Part shown: positions 1 through 7,184 of the stretch, piece by piece
Position numbering within the stretch: the stretch's first letter is position 1
Layout of the letters: each line of letters begins with the position of its first letter
Assembly (NCBI GenBank): GCA_028872645.1
Contig: JAPKDK010000044.1
Coordinates: 1-14,698, forward strand
Reading direction: 5' to 3'
DNA from: Verrucomicrobiota bacterium
Lineage (GTDB): Bacteria; Verrucomicrobiota; Verrucomicrobiia; Limisphaerales; UBA1100
Length of the DNA: 14,698 nucleotides
Notes under the pieces: generated by a model
The model's input: the letters and a program-made list of their open reading frames with translations, nothing else
Told to the model about the DNA's origin: nothing
The model's database searches: none
Made by a program: the position numbers and the translations under genes

Positions 1-1757
1 TGCTTTTGCGCGCGCAAGGATTTCTGTTCCTCCAACACCCGCATCAACTCCGCCTCAGGCAAATTCGGCTGGGCGGTAAGCCGCGTGAGCTCGGCAATCT
101 GCCGGTCAAGATAACGACCCCGAAGGCGACCCACCAAATCCGCCAATTGCTGTGCGGGGTTTGGGATCGGCTCATCCGCTGCTAAGGCACCGGTGAGGAG
201 GCGTGCGTTGGCCTCATCCAGCTCGGACACCAATGCTCCGGCGTCCATGCTCAGCGTAGGCGCACGCTCCAAAATATGCCGCACGCCCGCGTGCTCGACC
301 CATTCGGGGATCAAATGCGCGGCCACCCAATCGCCAAAGGCCGCGCCATCCACATTATGAAACGCCAACCGCAACAACCATTCCTCCTGGCGCGAAGGTG
401 GCTCAGCGAAAATCACCGGCGCGGGAACATCATCCTCGCGCGGACGATACACGCGCTCTTTGGGCAACCGCGCAAACTCTGTGTGCACCGCCTCCGCCGA
501 CGCGCCCACCGCCAGCGCGGTTTGCTGCGCCACGCGATCGAGTAGCACGGCGTCGTGCGTTTTGCGCACGGCCTCGCCCATCGCGCGGATGACCGCTTGC
601 CGACCGCGATCGCTGCCAGTGTCGTTTTCGGCCGCCAGATGTTGCAAGAAAAAATCAAAGAACCCCGGCGCAGCTTCCATCAATTCGCGAAAGGCTTCCG
701 CGCCTTCATCGCGGATGAAGCTATCCGGATCGTGTGGCGCGGGCACGGTCATCACCCGAATGGCAAGCCCGCTTTCGAGCAAACCATCGAGCGACCGCAC
801 AGCGGCGGCTTGGCCGGCGGTATCGGAATCAAAACACAAAACCACTTCATTGGCATAACGCTTGAGCACGCGCGCGTGGTCGGCAGTAAGCGCGGTGCCC
901 TGCGGCGCCACCACATTTTCGATGCCGGCCATGTGGCACGCGATGGTGTCAAGCTGGCCTTCGCAAATGAGCACGCTCTCGGCGGCGATGATCGGGCGGC
1001 GTGCTTTGTCCAAACCATAAATCACTTTGCTTTTGTGGAAGAGCGGTGTCTCGGGTGAGTTCACGTATTTTGCCCCCTTCACATCCGCCTCCAACACGCG
1101 CCCGCTGAACCCAATAACGCGCCCCTGTTCATCGTGGATGGGAAACATCAGCCGCGCGCGAAAGCGGCCGTATTGTCGGCCGTCCTTGCTGGCCACCAAA
1201 CCGGCCTGCTCCATCACGCGCGGGTCGTGCTTTTGCGCTTTGGCCCAATTCACCGTGTCCTCCCAATCGCCCGGCGCAAAGCCCAGCCGGAAGGCTTCCA
1301 CGGCTTCGGCACTCACCCCACGCGCCTGCAAATAATCACGCGCCGGTTGTCCGGCGGCGTCATTAAGCAACACACTATGCCAGCGCTGGGCGAGTTGTTC
1401 GTGCACTTTTAAAAGAGCATCTTTTTCACGACGCTTCTCACCCGCGCGCGGATCATCCTCCATTTCCAGAGGAATGCCCGCGCGCTCGGCCAACCGTTTC
1501 ACGGCGTCCAAAAATCCGATGTGCTCATATTCTTGAATAAACTTAAACACATCGCCACCCGCGTGACAGCCGAAGCAGTGATAAATTTGCCGCTGCGGAT
1601 TCACATTGAAGCTGGGGTTTTTCTCTTTGTGAAACGGGCAGAGTGCCACGTGATTGCCGCCCGCGCGTTTGAGTGGGAAATAGCCGCCGATGATCTCAAC
1701 GATGTCGCTGGCAGCGCGCACCTGTTCGAGGGTGTTTTCAGGAATCAACCGGGCCAT
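1..1757 (-). CDS. dnaG: DNA primase DnaG (partial, C-terminus beyond the left edge)
   Basis: DnaG makes the short RNA primers that start Okazaki fragments, working with the replicative helicase at the fork. The reading frame runs without a stop from the ATG at 1757 to the window edge, giving 585 codons. The N-terminus holds a CHC2 zinc-binding domain with Cys40, His43, Cys61 and Cys64 (motifs CPFHKEKNPSF and YHCFGCHAGG). The catalytic core follows, with RFRARLMFPI at about 199-207 and YVNSPETPLF at about 231-240. The TOPRIM part has ICEGQLD around Glu266-Asp270, APQGTALT at 284-291 and the metal-binding FDSDTAG with Asp310 and Asp312. The usual EGYMD and FDGD motifs are slightly altered, but the acidic residues remain. 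Complete DnaG proteins are often near 600 residues, so little should be missing. The gene starts 16 bases after the TPR gene stop and is probably co-transcribed with it. No clear Shine-Dalgarno precedes the ATG. Confidence 0.96.
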   Translation of the reverse strand, partial: MARLIPENTLEQVRAASDIVEIIGGYFPLKRAGGNHVALCPFHKEKNPSFNVNPQRQIYHCFGCHAGGDVFKFIQEYEHIGFLDAVKRLAERAGIPLEMEDDPRAGEKRREKDALLKVHEQLAQRWHSVLLNDAAGQPARDYLQARGVSAEAVEAFRLGFAPGDWEDTVNWAKAQKHDPRVMEQAGLVASKDGRQYGRFRARLMFPIHDEQGRVIGFSGRVLEADVKGAKYVNSPETPLFHKSKVIYGLDKARRPIIAAESVLICEGQLDTIACHMAGIENVVAPQGTALTADHARVLKRYANEVVLCFDSDTAGQAAAVRSLDGLLESGLAIRVMTVPAPHDPDSFIRDEGAEAFRELMEAAPGFFDFFLQHLAAENDTGSDRGRQAVIRAMGEAVRKTHDAVLLDRVAQQTALAVGASAEAVHTEFARLPKERVYRPREDDVPAPVIFAEPPSRQEEWLLRLAFHNVDGAAFGDWVAAHLIPEWVEHAGVRHILERAPTLSMDAGALVSELDEANARLLTGALAADEPIPNPAQQLADLVGRLRGRYLDRQIAELTRLTAQPNLPEAELMRVLEEQKSLRAQK

Positions 1758-1773
1758 GGCGCCATTTAGGGCA

Positions 1774-3411
1774 TTAGGGATGGGCTTGCAGCCACTCGCG
1801 AATCACCGACGCCTGTGCATGGGTGGGTTTCAGGGCCAATACACGTTGATAATGCGTACGGGCCAAGTCGGCCTGTTGGAGCTGTTGCGAATATAGATTG
1901 GCCAGCTCAAGGTGCCCGGGTGTGTACGTTGGATACATTTTTAGCAGATTTTTATATTCGCTTGCGGAATCCAGCGGGTACTTCGCGCGATCCAGCGCCC
2001 GTGCAAATCCATAGCGGGCGTTCATCGAGAGAGGGTTGAGCGAGAGTGCAATCTCATACACCGGCAGGGCAGCCTTCACGTCGCCGCTGCTCTGAATCGC
2101 AAGCGCAAGATTCTGGTGCGCCTGTTGATACCCCGGATCCAACGCCAACGCTTCGCGATAGGCGGCCTGAGCTTTCTCCAACTGGTTCTGCCGATGGGCC
2201 TGATAAGCTTCGTTAAATTTATCGCGCGCTTTTTCACGATCGCCATCTGCGGGGCGTTTGGGTTTTGCGTACGCATACCGCGCAATGCCCAGCACATTGG
2301 GCAACTCCACTTTGGCCACCGTCGGTTTAGGGATAACGGGCGGGGTGGGAGGCTGAGGCTTGGGGGGATTCACCTTGGCCACTTGCACGGGTTTCACCGG
2401 TTTGGGCGGCTCAGGAATCACAGGCGCGGGCTGGGGTTTGAGCACCTCCACAGTCACTGGCGGCGGCGTCACCACGCGGCGCGGTGGCACGGCATTGGTG
2501 GTGACCACATGGCCAAAATGTCCACCCTTGGGGAACACCGCCTGCACGATAAAAGTAGCCTCGTTGGTGTTCACTTGCAACGGCGGCTCGTAGCCCGCCA
2601 CGGTGTTGGTGGGCGAATTTGTTACCACCACCGCCACTGGATTCACTTCGCGATCCAAATCCGCCACGATGCCCTTCACCGCTTGCGGGCCTTTGGGATT
2701 CATTTCCAAATATTTGCGATACGCCGCCAGCGCCTGCACGCGCGGTTGCGAAACATTGGGCAGCGCGTGCCGATGCAAAACAATGGCGAGGTTCAACTGC
2801 GCGGCGGAATAGTTCGGTTGCTTTTGTAACGCACTCCGAAAACTATCCAAGGCTTTCATCGGCTGCTTGCGCTCAAGCTGCACCACGCCCAGGCGGTTGT
2901 GTGTGCGTGCGGAATCCGGCTGGTACGCCAGTGCGCGGCCGAGTTCCAGTTCCGCTTCATCCAATCGCCCATCGCGCCGGCAAGCCTCGGCCAGCCAATA
3001 GTGCGCGGCGTGGGTGGATTCTAATTGCGCGTAGGTGCTGAGGTGCTGCCGCGCAAAGGGAGCCTGGCCGGCATCTAAATATAAACGACCCATGTTAAAG
3101 TAAAGAACATGCGAGCCCTCGCGCTTGCCGAGCATCCTCGCCTGCCCCATTAGTTTGATGGCGTGTTGATAAGCCTTGCCCGCATCGACGTGTTTGCCGC
3201 CGCGATGCAGCGCGAGGCCGAGATGATTCCACGTGCGCCAATCTTCCGGCAGCAGACGCGTGGCTTTTTCAAATGCGGCAGCAGCCGGTTGGGGCCGGTT
3301 AGCGTTTAGATGTTCGCGCCCATCCAACATGGCGCGCGCGCCGGGCGGTTTGCAGCCGGTGCCCAGAGTCAACAGCACCATTACTCCTGTCCATTTTAGT
3401 CTCGTTCCCAT
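1774..3411 (-). CDS. TPR-repeat lipoprotein with proline-rich central linker
   Basis: A protein of 545 residues, probably envelope-anchored, whose exact role I do not recognise. The chosen ATG at 3411 begins a short basic and hydrophobic signal sequence ending in TLGTGC, with Cys20 as a likely lipidation site; the lipobox is weak because -3 is Gly rather than Leu. Tetratricopeptide repeats fill about residues 28-240, for example around WNHLGLALHRGGKHVDAGKAY and THNRLGVVQLERKQPMKALD. A linker at about 255-365 is rich in Pro, Val, Lys and Thr and probably disordered or extended. A second TPR block covers about 390-540 (AYREALALDPGY, YQRVLALKP). TPR arrays usually bind partner proteins, so a scaffold role is inferred. 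The frame stays open upstream to a GTG at 3483, but that start would lie inside the divergent DUF362 gene and would bury the signal peptide. dnaG follows after 16 bases. Confidence 0.85.
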   Translation of the reverse strand: MGTRLKWTGVMVLLTLGTGCKPPGARAMLDGREHLNANRPQPAAAAFEKATRLLPEDWRTWNHLGLALHRGGKHVDAGKAYQHAIKLMGQARMLGKREGSHVLYFNMGRLYLDAGQAPFARQHLSTYAQLESTHAAHYWLAEACRRDGRLDEAELELGRALAYQPDSARTHNRLGVVQLERKQPMKALDSFRSALQKQPNYSAAQLNLAIVLHRHALPNVSQPRVQALAAYRKYLEMNPKGPQAVKGIVADLDREVNPVAVVVTNSPTNTVAGYEPPLQVNTNEATFIVQAVFPKGGHFGHVVTTNAVPPRRVVTPPPVTVEVLKPQPAPVIPEPPKPVKPVQVAKVNPPKPQPPTPPVIPKPTVAKVELPNVLGIARYAYAKPKRPADGDREKARDKFNEAYQAHRQNQLEKAQAAYREALALDPGYQQAHQNLALAIQSSGDVKAALPVYEIALSLNPLSMNARYGFARALDRAKYPLDSASEYKNLLKMYPTYTPGHLELANLYSQQLQQADLARTHYQRVLALKPTHAQASVIREWLQAHP

Positions 3412-3440
3412 GAAATTATTCGTTAGCCTCGCGGCTGAGT

Positions 3441-4823
3441 ATGTTCGCAAATACACAGGATTTGGCAAAGGTGCGTTATTCACGGGCTGGGCGCATCTTG
3501 TTCACTTTAATGTTAGGACTGGGTTTTGCGCTTTCCGCGCACACTGCGGAGGCCAAAAAATCCCGTGTCATCCGCGTGCGTGACGCCGAAGCCACGCGGT
3601 TTCTCACGCCCAATCGCGCCCGCGTACGGGCAATGCTGGATCGCGCGCTGCCGAAAGTAACCGGCCAAACCACCCCGCGGGCAGCTTGGCTCACACTGGT
3701 AACGCCCACGGACGTGATCGGCCTCAAGGTGGACGCCCAACACGGCCCGATGGCCGGAACACGCCCGGCCTTGGTTGAAGCCGTGGCACGCAGCCTGATT
3801 GCCGCCGGCATCCCCGCGCGGCAAATTGTGATTTGGGACAGCTCGCTGGAGGATTTGAAAAGAGCTGGCTACCTTCGCATGGCCAAAGCACTTGGCACTC
3901 GGCTGGCAGGTGCGCGTGATGCGGGCTTTGAATCGCACCCAAATTTTGATGTCACCCTCACCCATCGCTTGCAACCGGGCGACCGGTTTTTCGGCAAGCC
4001 GGAAGATGACCAAATGCGACGGCTCTCGCATTTATCAAAACTGCTCACGCGTGAGCTCACGTGCATCATCAATTTGCATCCGCTCATCGCCCATCCCGTC
4101 ACTGGCTCGCGCGGCCATCTTGATGCGCTGGGACTCGACAGCGTGGACAACACTTCGCGATTTGACAATTCACCCCATCACCGGCACTTAGCCGTGCCTA
4201 ACCTTTTTTTGATGGCCGCTTACTCACGCACTCTGCCGCCCGCCCGCGTAGCTGCCGCCTTAAAGCCGCAAGGCAATGCCCGCGCTTTGCTGCTGCAACC
4301 CACCTCGGGTAAAGAATATTTTTATTTTAACAAAACCAACGCCGAAGCCATGCCCCTGGCGCGCGCATTGCGCGATGCACTGAAAGCGGCCACCGCCCAC
4401 GACAAAAACGAGGCGCAAGCCGTGCTGGTGCTCGATGAAACCACCGCCTGGCGACAGCATCTCCTGCCCCACGGCGGCACCGTGCTGGGGGCGCATCAAC
4501 TACGCACCAATCGCGCCCTGCCCGCGAGCCGTGTGCGGCTGTGCATTACCGATGCGCTGCTGTGCCAATTTCATTTGGCTGACTCTCGACGCGCCGACTA
4601 CGCCACCACGCTGAATGAACTGTGGCTGGGCACTGACCCAGTGGCGTTGGACATGATGGCTGCGGACCGCATCGTCAAGCTACGACATTTTGTGAAACTC
4701 CCCACCCGTACCGAGGCAAATGAAATGCGCCGCGCCGCCGGGCGCATGGGAATGGGTGTGACGCGACTTGAGGATGTGGAGATTATTGATCTCCCCGCGC
4801 GTCCGTCAAAAAATCGCGAATGA
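3441..4823 (+). CDS. Exported DUF362-domain protein
   Basis: A 460-residue protein of the DUF362 family, whose biochemical role is not well established. The N-terminus has a basic region (KVRYSRAGR), a hydrophobic core (ILFTLMLGLGFALSA) and a likely signal peptidase site after HTAEA at about residue 39, so it is probably secreted by the Sec route; no twin-arginine motif is seen. Family features are DVIGLKVDAQHGPMAG followed by LVEAVARSLIAAGIPARQ and IVIWDSS, then TCIINLHPLIAHPVTG, and near the end LWLGTDPVALDMMAADRIV. Some DUF362 proteins carry ferredoxin-type cysteine clusters; none is present here. The ATG at 3441 is preferred because it includes the whole signal peptide; a GTG at 3471 would also keep most of it. 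The start is 29 bases from the divergent TPR gene, so promoters must be close or overlapping. The 3' end overlaps the convergent esterase gene by 41 bases. Confidence 0.85.
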   Translation: MFANTQDLAKVRYSRAGRILFTLMLGLGFALSAHTAEAKKSRVIRVRDAEATRFLTPNRARVRAMLDRALPKVTGQTTPRAAWLTLVTPTDVIGLKVDAQHGPMAGTRPALVEAVARSLIAAGIPARQIVIWDSSLEDLKRAGYLRMAKALGTRLAGARDAGFESHPNFDVTLTHRLQPGDRFFGKPEDDQMRRLSHLSKLLTRELTCIINLHPLIAHPVTGSRGHLDALGLDSVDNTSRFDNSPHHRHLAVPNLFLMAAYSRTLPPARVAAALKPQGNARALLLQPTSGKEYFYFNKTNAEAMPLARALRDALKAATAHDKNEAQAVLVLDETTAWRQHLLPHGGTVLGAHQLRTNRALPASRVRLCITDALLCQFHLADSRRADYATTLNELWLGTDPVALDMMAADRIVKLRHFVKLPTRTEANEMRRAAGRMGMGVTRLEDVEIIDLPARPSKNRE

Positions 4824-5412
4824 GCGACAGCTCTTCCTCGCCGGCGATGGTGTGTTCCTTCGGCAATTCTTCCGACTGAATTTGCATCCCGCCGTCCTGC
4901 CGCAACAGGTTCAGCTGACCCTTCACTTTTTCCGCCGGAATGAGCGGGTCAAACGTACCCAGCGTGAACAGAATTTTCTGCTCCTTCGCCACCGGCGAGA
5001 GTTCGGTGATCGCTTGTTCCGGTTCGTGTAAATAACCGCTGACGCCCACGCAACCGGCCAATCGATGCGGATATCGCATTGCCACTTCCATCGTCATCAA
5101 ACACCCTTGGCTGAAACCGAATTGGAAAATGTGGTCGGCGGGAAAACCTGCCTCGCGCTGGGCATCAAGCAGTTCAAACAACGCCTTCCGGCTGCGCTCC
5201 ACGCCCGGCCCGGGGTTTTCGTAAATGTCGTACCACGAAAATCCGCCGGAATAATCATCCGGCGCATTCACCAACAAATAATTCAGCCACGGGAATCCCA
5301 TCGCATCCGGTAGCCAGCGATAGCCTTCCATACTATCGCCCAAGCCGTGCAACACCACCATCAGAGATTTCGAATCCGCCTCGGCGGCGGGTATGAGTTC
5401 GTGTGTGAGCAT
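4783..5412 (-). CDS. Alpha/beta-hydrolase, phospholipase/carboxylesterase family
   Basis: A 209-residue serine esterase of the family that includes bacterial carboxylesterases and acyl-protein thioesterase-like enzymes. The catalytic triad is readable: nucleophile Ser101 in GFSQG, Asp155 in GTFDPLIP and His187 in KEHTIAGEE. The oxyanion-hole motif HGLGDS lies at 22-27. There is no signal peptide, so it is probably cytoplasmic; the substrate cannot be told from sequence. The ATG at 5412 is one base past the dcd stop (TAA, one base, ATG), which suggests translational coupling and one transcript with dcd. The frame stays open to a TTG at 5520, but that extension is basic, unlike the family, and lies inside dcd, so I reject it. 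The last 41 bases overlap the convergent DUF362 gene. Linkage to dcd does not by itself imply a role in nucleotide metabolism. Confidence 0.9.
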   Translation of the reverse strand: MLTHELIPAAEADSKSLMVVLHGLGDSMEGYRWLPDAMGFPWLNYLLVNAPDDYSGGFSWYDIYENPGPGVERSRKALFELLDAQREAGFPADHIFQFGFSQGCLMTMEVAMRYPHRLAGCVGVSGYLHEPEQAITELSPVAKEQKILFTLGTFDPLIPAEKVKGQLNLLRQDGGMQIQSEELPKEHTIAGEEELSLIRDFLTDARGDQ

Positions 5413-5413
5413 T

Positions 5414-5983
5414 TTACATTCGCGGGATGGTGATGCCTTTTTGGCCTTGGTATTTGCCGGCGCGATCAGCGTAGCTGGTTTCACAAACTTCTTCGGCTTC
5501 GAAAAAGAGAACCTGCGCAAGGCCTTCGTTGGCGTAAATTTTTGCGGGCAACGGGGTGGTGTTGGAAATTTCCAAAGTCACGTGCCCTTCCCATTCGGGC
5601 TCGAAGGGCGTCACGTTGACGATGATGCCGCAGCGGGCGTACGTGCTTTTGCCGAGGCATACGGTGAGCACGTGGCGCGGGATGCGAAAGTATTCCACAC
5701 TGCGCGCGAGGGCGAATGAGTTGGGCGGCACAATGCATTCGTCGGCCTTGATGTTGACGAAGGATTTATCATCGAACCCTTTGGGATCCACGATGGTACT
5801 GAAGACGTTGGTGAATACTTTGAATTCGTCGGACACGCGAAGGTCGTAGCCGTAGCTGGAGACGCCGTAGCTAATCACGCGGCTTCCATCCTCGGCGGCG
5901 CGCACTTGATCGGCGGCGAAGGGATCGATCATGCCGTGTTCCTTCACCTGTTGGCGGATCCATTGGTCGGAGTGTATTCCCAT
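5414..5983 (-). CDS. dcd: dCTP deaminase
   Basis: Dcd deaminates dCTP to dUTP, which dUTPase converts to dUMP for thymidylate synthesis. The protein has 189 residues, close to the roughly 190 usual for the monofunctional enzyme. Diagnostic stretches are SSYGYDLRVSDEF near 42-54, the active-site segment GKSTYARCGI at 111-120 with Arg117, and WEGHVTLEISNTT at 131-143, with Glu138 as the presumed general acid/base. PAKIYANEG and AQVLFFE near 146-162 are also typical. A bifunctional dUMP-forming enzyme is possible, but the motifs look like the ordinary Gram-negative and chlamydial type. The ATG at 5983 is preceded by an A-rich stretch and no clear Shine-Dalgarno. Its start is only 22 bases past the U-tract of the terminator at 6006-6033, so how it is transcribed is an open question. 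The esterase gene follows after one base. Confidence 0.96.
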   Translation of the reverse strand: MGIHSDQWIRQQVKEHGMIDPFAADQVRAAEDGSRVISYGVSSYGYDLRVSDEFKVFTNVFSTIVDPKGFDDKSFVNIKADECIVPPNSFALARSVEYFRIPRHVLTVCLGKSTYARCGIIVNVTPFEPEWEGHVTLEISNTTPLPAKIYANEGLAQVLFFEAEEVCETSYADRAGKYQGQKGITIPRM

Positions 5984-6005
5984 TTTTTTGAATGAAAGTG
6001 TATTT

Positions 6006-6033
6006 AAAAAAATGACCCCCGGTTGCCCGGGGG
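6006..6033 (-). terminator. Intrinsic terminator after nrdB
   Basis: Read on the minus strand, a perfect 7-bp stem (CCCCCGG paired with CCGGGGG) is closed by GCAA, a GNRA-type tetraloop. After a short TCA it is followed by a run of seven T. This is the standard form of a Rho-independent terminator, lying 57 bases downstream of the nrdB stop. It is also immediately ahead of dcd, so it may limit read-through from nrdAB into dcd. Confidence 0.85.
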
Positions 6034-6047
6034 CCGTTAAGTTAGGG

Positions 6048-6077
6048 GCGGCGGCGGCCCCGCAAGACCGCCGCCGC
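6048..6077 (-). repeat. GC-rich 10-bp hairpin between nrdB and the terminator
   Basis: GCGGCGGCGG at 6048-6057 is perfectly complementary to CCGCCGCCGC at 6068-6077, with a 10-base loop. There is no T-run after it, so it is not a second intrinsic terminator. It starts 13 bases beyond the nrdB stop and could protect the 3' end of the nrd mRNA or pause polymerase. Its loop and descending arm can also pair with the first arm of the terminator (6055-6061 with 6030-6036, 7 bp). Confidence 0.6.
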
Positions 6078-6089
6078 GGTGTTCTCCAC

Positions 6090-7148
6090 CTACCAACTTA
6101 AAGATGTTTTTTGATATTCGGTGACGCGTGTCTCGAAGAAGTTTTTCTCTTTCGCGAGGTCAATGGTCTCGGACATCCACGGGAAAGGATTGGTGTCACC
6201 GTACTTAGCCTTGAGGCCGATGCGTTCGAGGCGGCGGTCGGCGATGTACTGCACGTACTCCCGGAACATCCCGGCGTTGAGCCCAAGGATACCGCGCGGC
6301 AGACAATCCTGCGCGTAGGCGACTTCGAGCTCCACGGCTTCCTCGATGAGGCCGTCAATTTCCTTTTGAAATTCCGGCGTCCACGCCTCGGGGTTCTCGG
6401 CTTTGATGCCGTTAATGAGGTCGAGCCCGAAGTTCATGTGGATGGTTTCATCACGCATAATGTACTGGAACTGCTCGCCAATGCCCGTCATGCGGTTGCC
6501 GCGATGGAAGGACAGGATCATCACAAATCCGGAATAGAAAAAGATGCCTTCCATGATGACATAAAACCCAATGAGATTCCTGAGGAAAGTTTGGATGCCT
6601 TCGGTGGTATCGGTCTTGAAACCGTCCTCCATAATCTCACGGGTGAGGCGCATCTCGAAGTTGTCTTTGTCGCTGATGGACGCCACCTCGTGATACATGT
6701 TGAACACCTCGCGCTCATCGAGGCTCAGCGATTCGCAAATGTAATGGAAAGTGTGCGTGTGAATGGCTTCCTCGAAAGACTGCCGCAGCAGATACTGCCG
6801 GCACTCGGGATTGGTGACATGCTTGAAAATGGCGAGCACGATGTTGTTGCCCACGAGGCTCTCGGCGGTGCTAAAGAAACCGAGGTTGCGCATAATCACG
6901 CGGCGCTCGTCGGCGGTGAGCTTGTTGGATTTCCACAGCTCGATGTCCTTTTGCATCGGCACCTCGTCGGGCATCCAATGGTTTTTGCAGCCGTTGAGAT
7001 AGTGCTCCCACGCCCATTCGTATTTGATGGGCATCAGCTGATTGACGTCCACGGCCTGGCAGTTGATGAGCAGTTTGTCCTTGGCGTTGATGCGCTTGGT
7101 GAGGTCGTGCGCCTCGGCGGGTTGATCGGTGACATTACAACAAGACAT
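6090..7148 (-). CDS. nrdB: Ribonucleoside-diphosphate reductase small subunit, class Ic (Chlamydia type)
   Basis: The small subunit carries the metal cofactor that starts the radical reaction by which RNR makes deoxyribonucleotides. It has 352 residues, normal for the family. The six metal ligands are Glu96, Glu127, His130, Glu200, Glu234 and His237. Where class Ia and Ib enzymes have a radical tyrosine, this one has Phe134 in HTHTFHYICES, and the first ligand is Glu instead of Asp (FFSTAESLVGNN). Both are hallmarks of class Ic, which uses a Mn/Fe centre in Chlamydia trachomatis. All these positions sit at a constant +7 offset from the chlamydial residues as I recall them. Radical-transfer residues are present too: Trp58, Tyr136, Tyr229 and Tyr345. 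The ATG at 7148 has a good AGGA five bases upstream. nrdB lies 36 bases after nrdA in the same operon. The metal content is inferred, not seen. Confidence 0.97.
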   Translation of the reverse strand: MSCCNVTDQPAEAHDLTKRINAKDKLLINCQAVDVNQLMPIKYEWAWEHYLNGCKNHWMPDEVPMQKDIELWKSNKLTADERRVIMRNLGFFSTAESLVGNNIVLAIFKHVTNPECRQYLLRQSFEEAIHTHTFHYICESLSLDEREVFNMYHEVASISDKDNFEMRLTREIMEDGFKTDTTEGIQTFLRNLIGFYVIMEGIFFYSGFVMILSFHRGNRMTGIGEQFQYIMRDETIHMNFGLDLINGIKAENPEAWTPEFQKEIDGLIEEAVELEVAYAQDCLPRGILGLNAGMFREYVQYIADRRLERIGLKAKYGDTNPFPWMSETIDLAKEKNFFETRVTEYQKTSLSW

Positions 7149-7152
7149 AGTT

Positions 7153-7159
7153 TTCCTTT
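7153..7159 (-). promoter_or_regulatory. Shine-Dalgarno for nrdB
   Basis: AAAGGAA on the minus strand, with its AGGA core at 7154-7157, ends five bases before the ATG at 7148. It is the clearest ribosome binding site in the window; most other starts here lack one. It supports separate, efficient initiation of nrdB inside the nrdA-nrdB transcript. Confidence 0.7.
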
Positions 7160-7184
7160 TGGTTGAGTTTTTGGTTTTAGTAAA

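Noticed and set aside
3412..3483. GTG start at 3483 for the TPR gene
   Set aside because: It would overlap the start of the divergent DUF362 gene and place 24 residues in front of a good lipoprotein signal sequence.
6111..7166. 351-residue plus-strand open frame antisense to nrdB
   Set aside because: It is a mirror of the nrdB coding pattern in a GC-rich genome; the opposite strand encodes a clear RNR subunit. The same applies to long frames opposite nrdA, dnaG, the TPR gene and cytochrome b.
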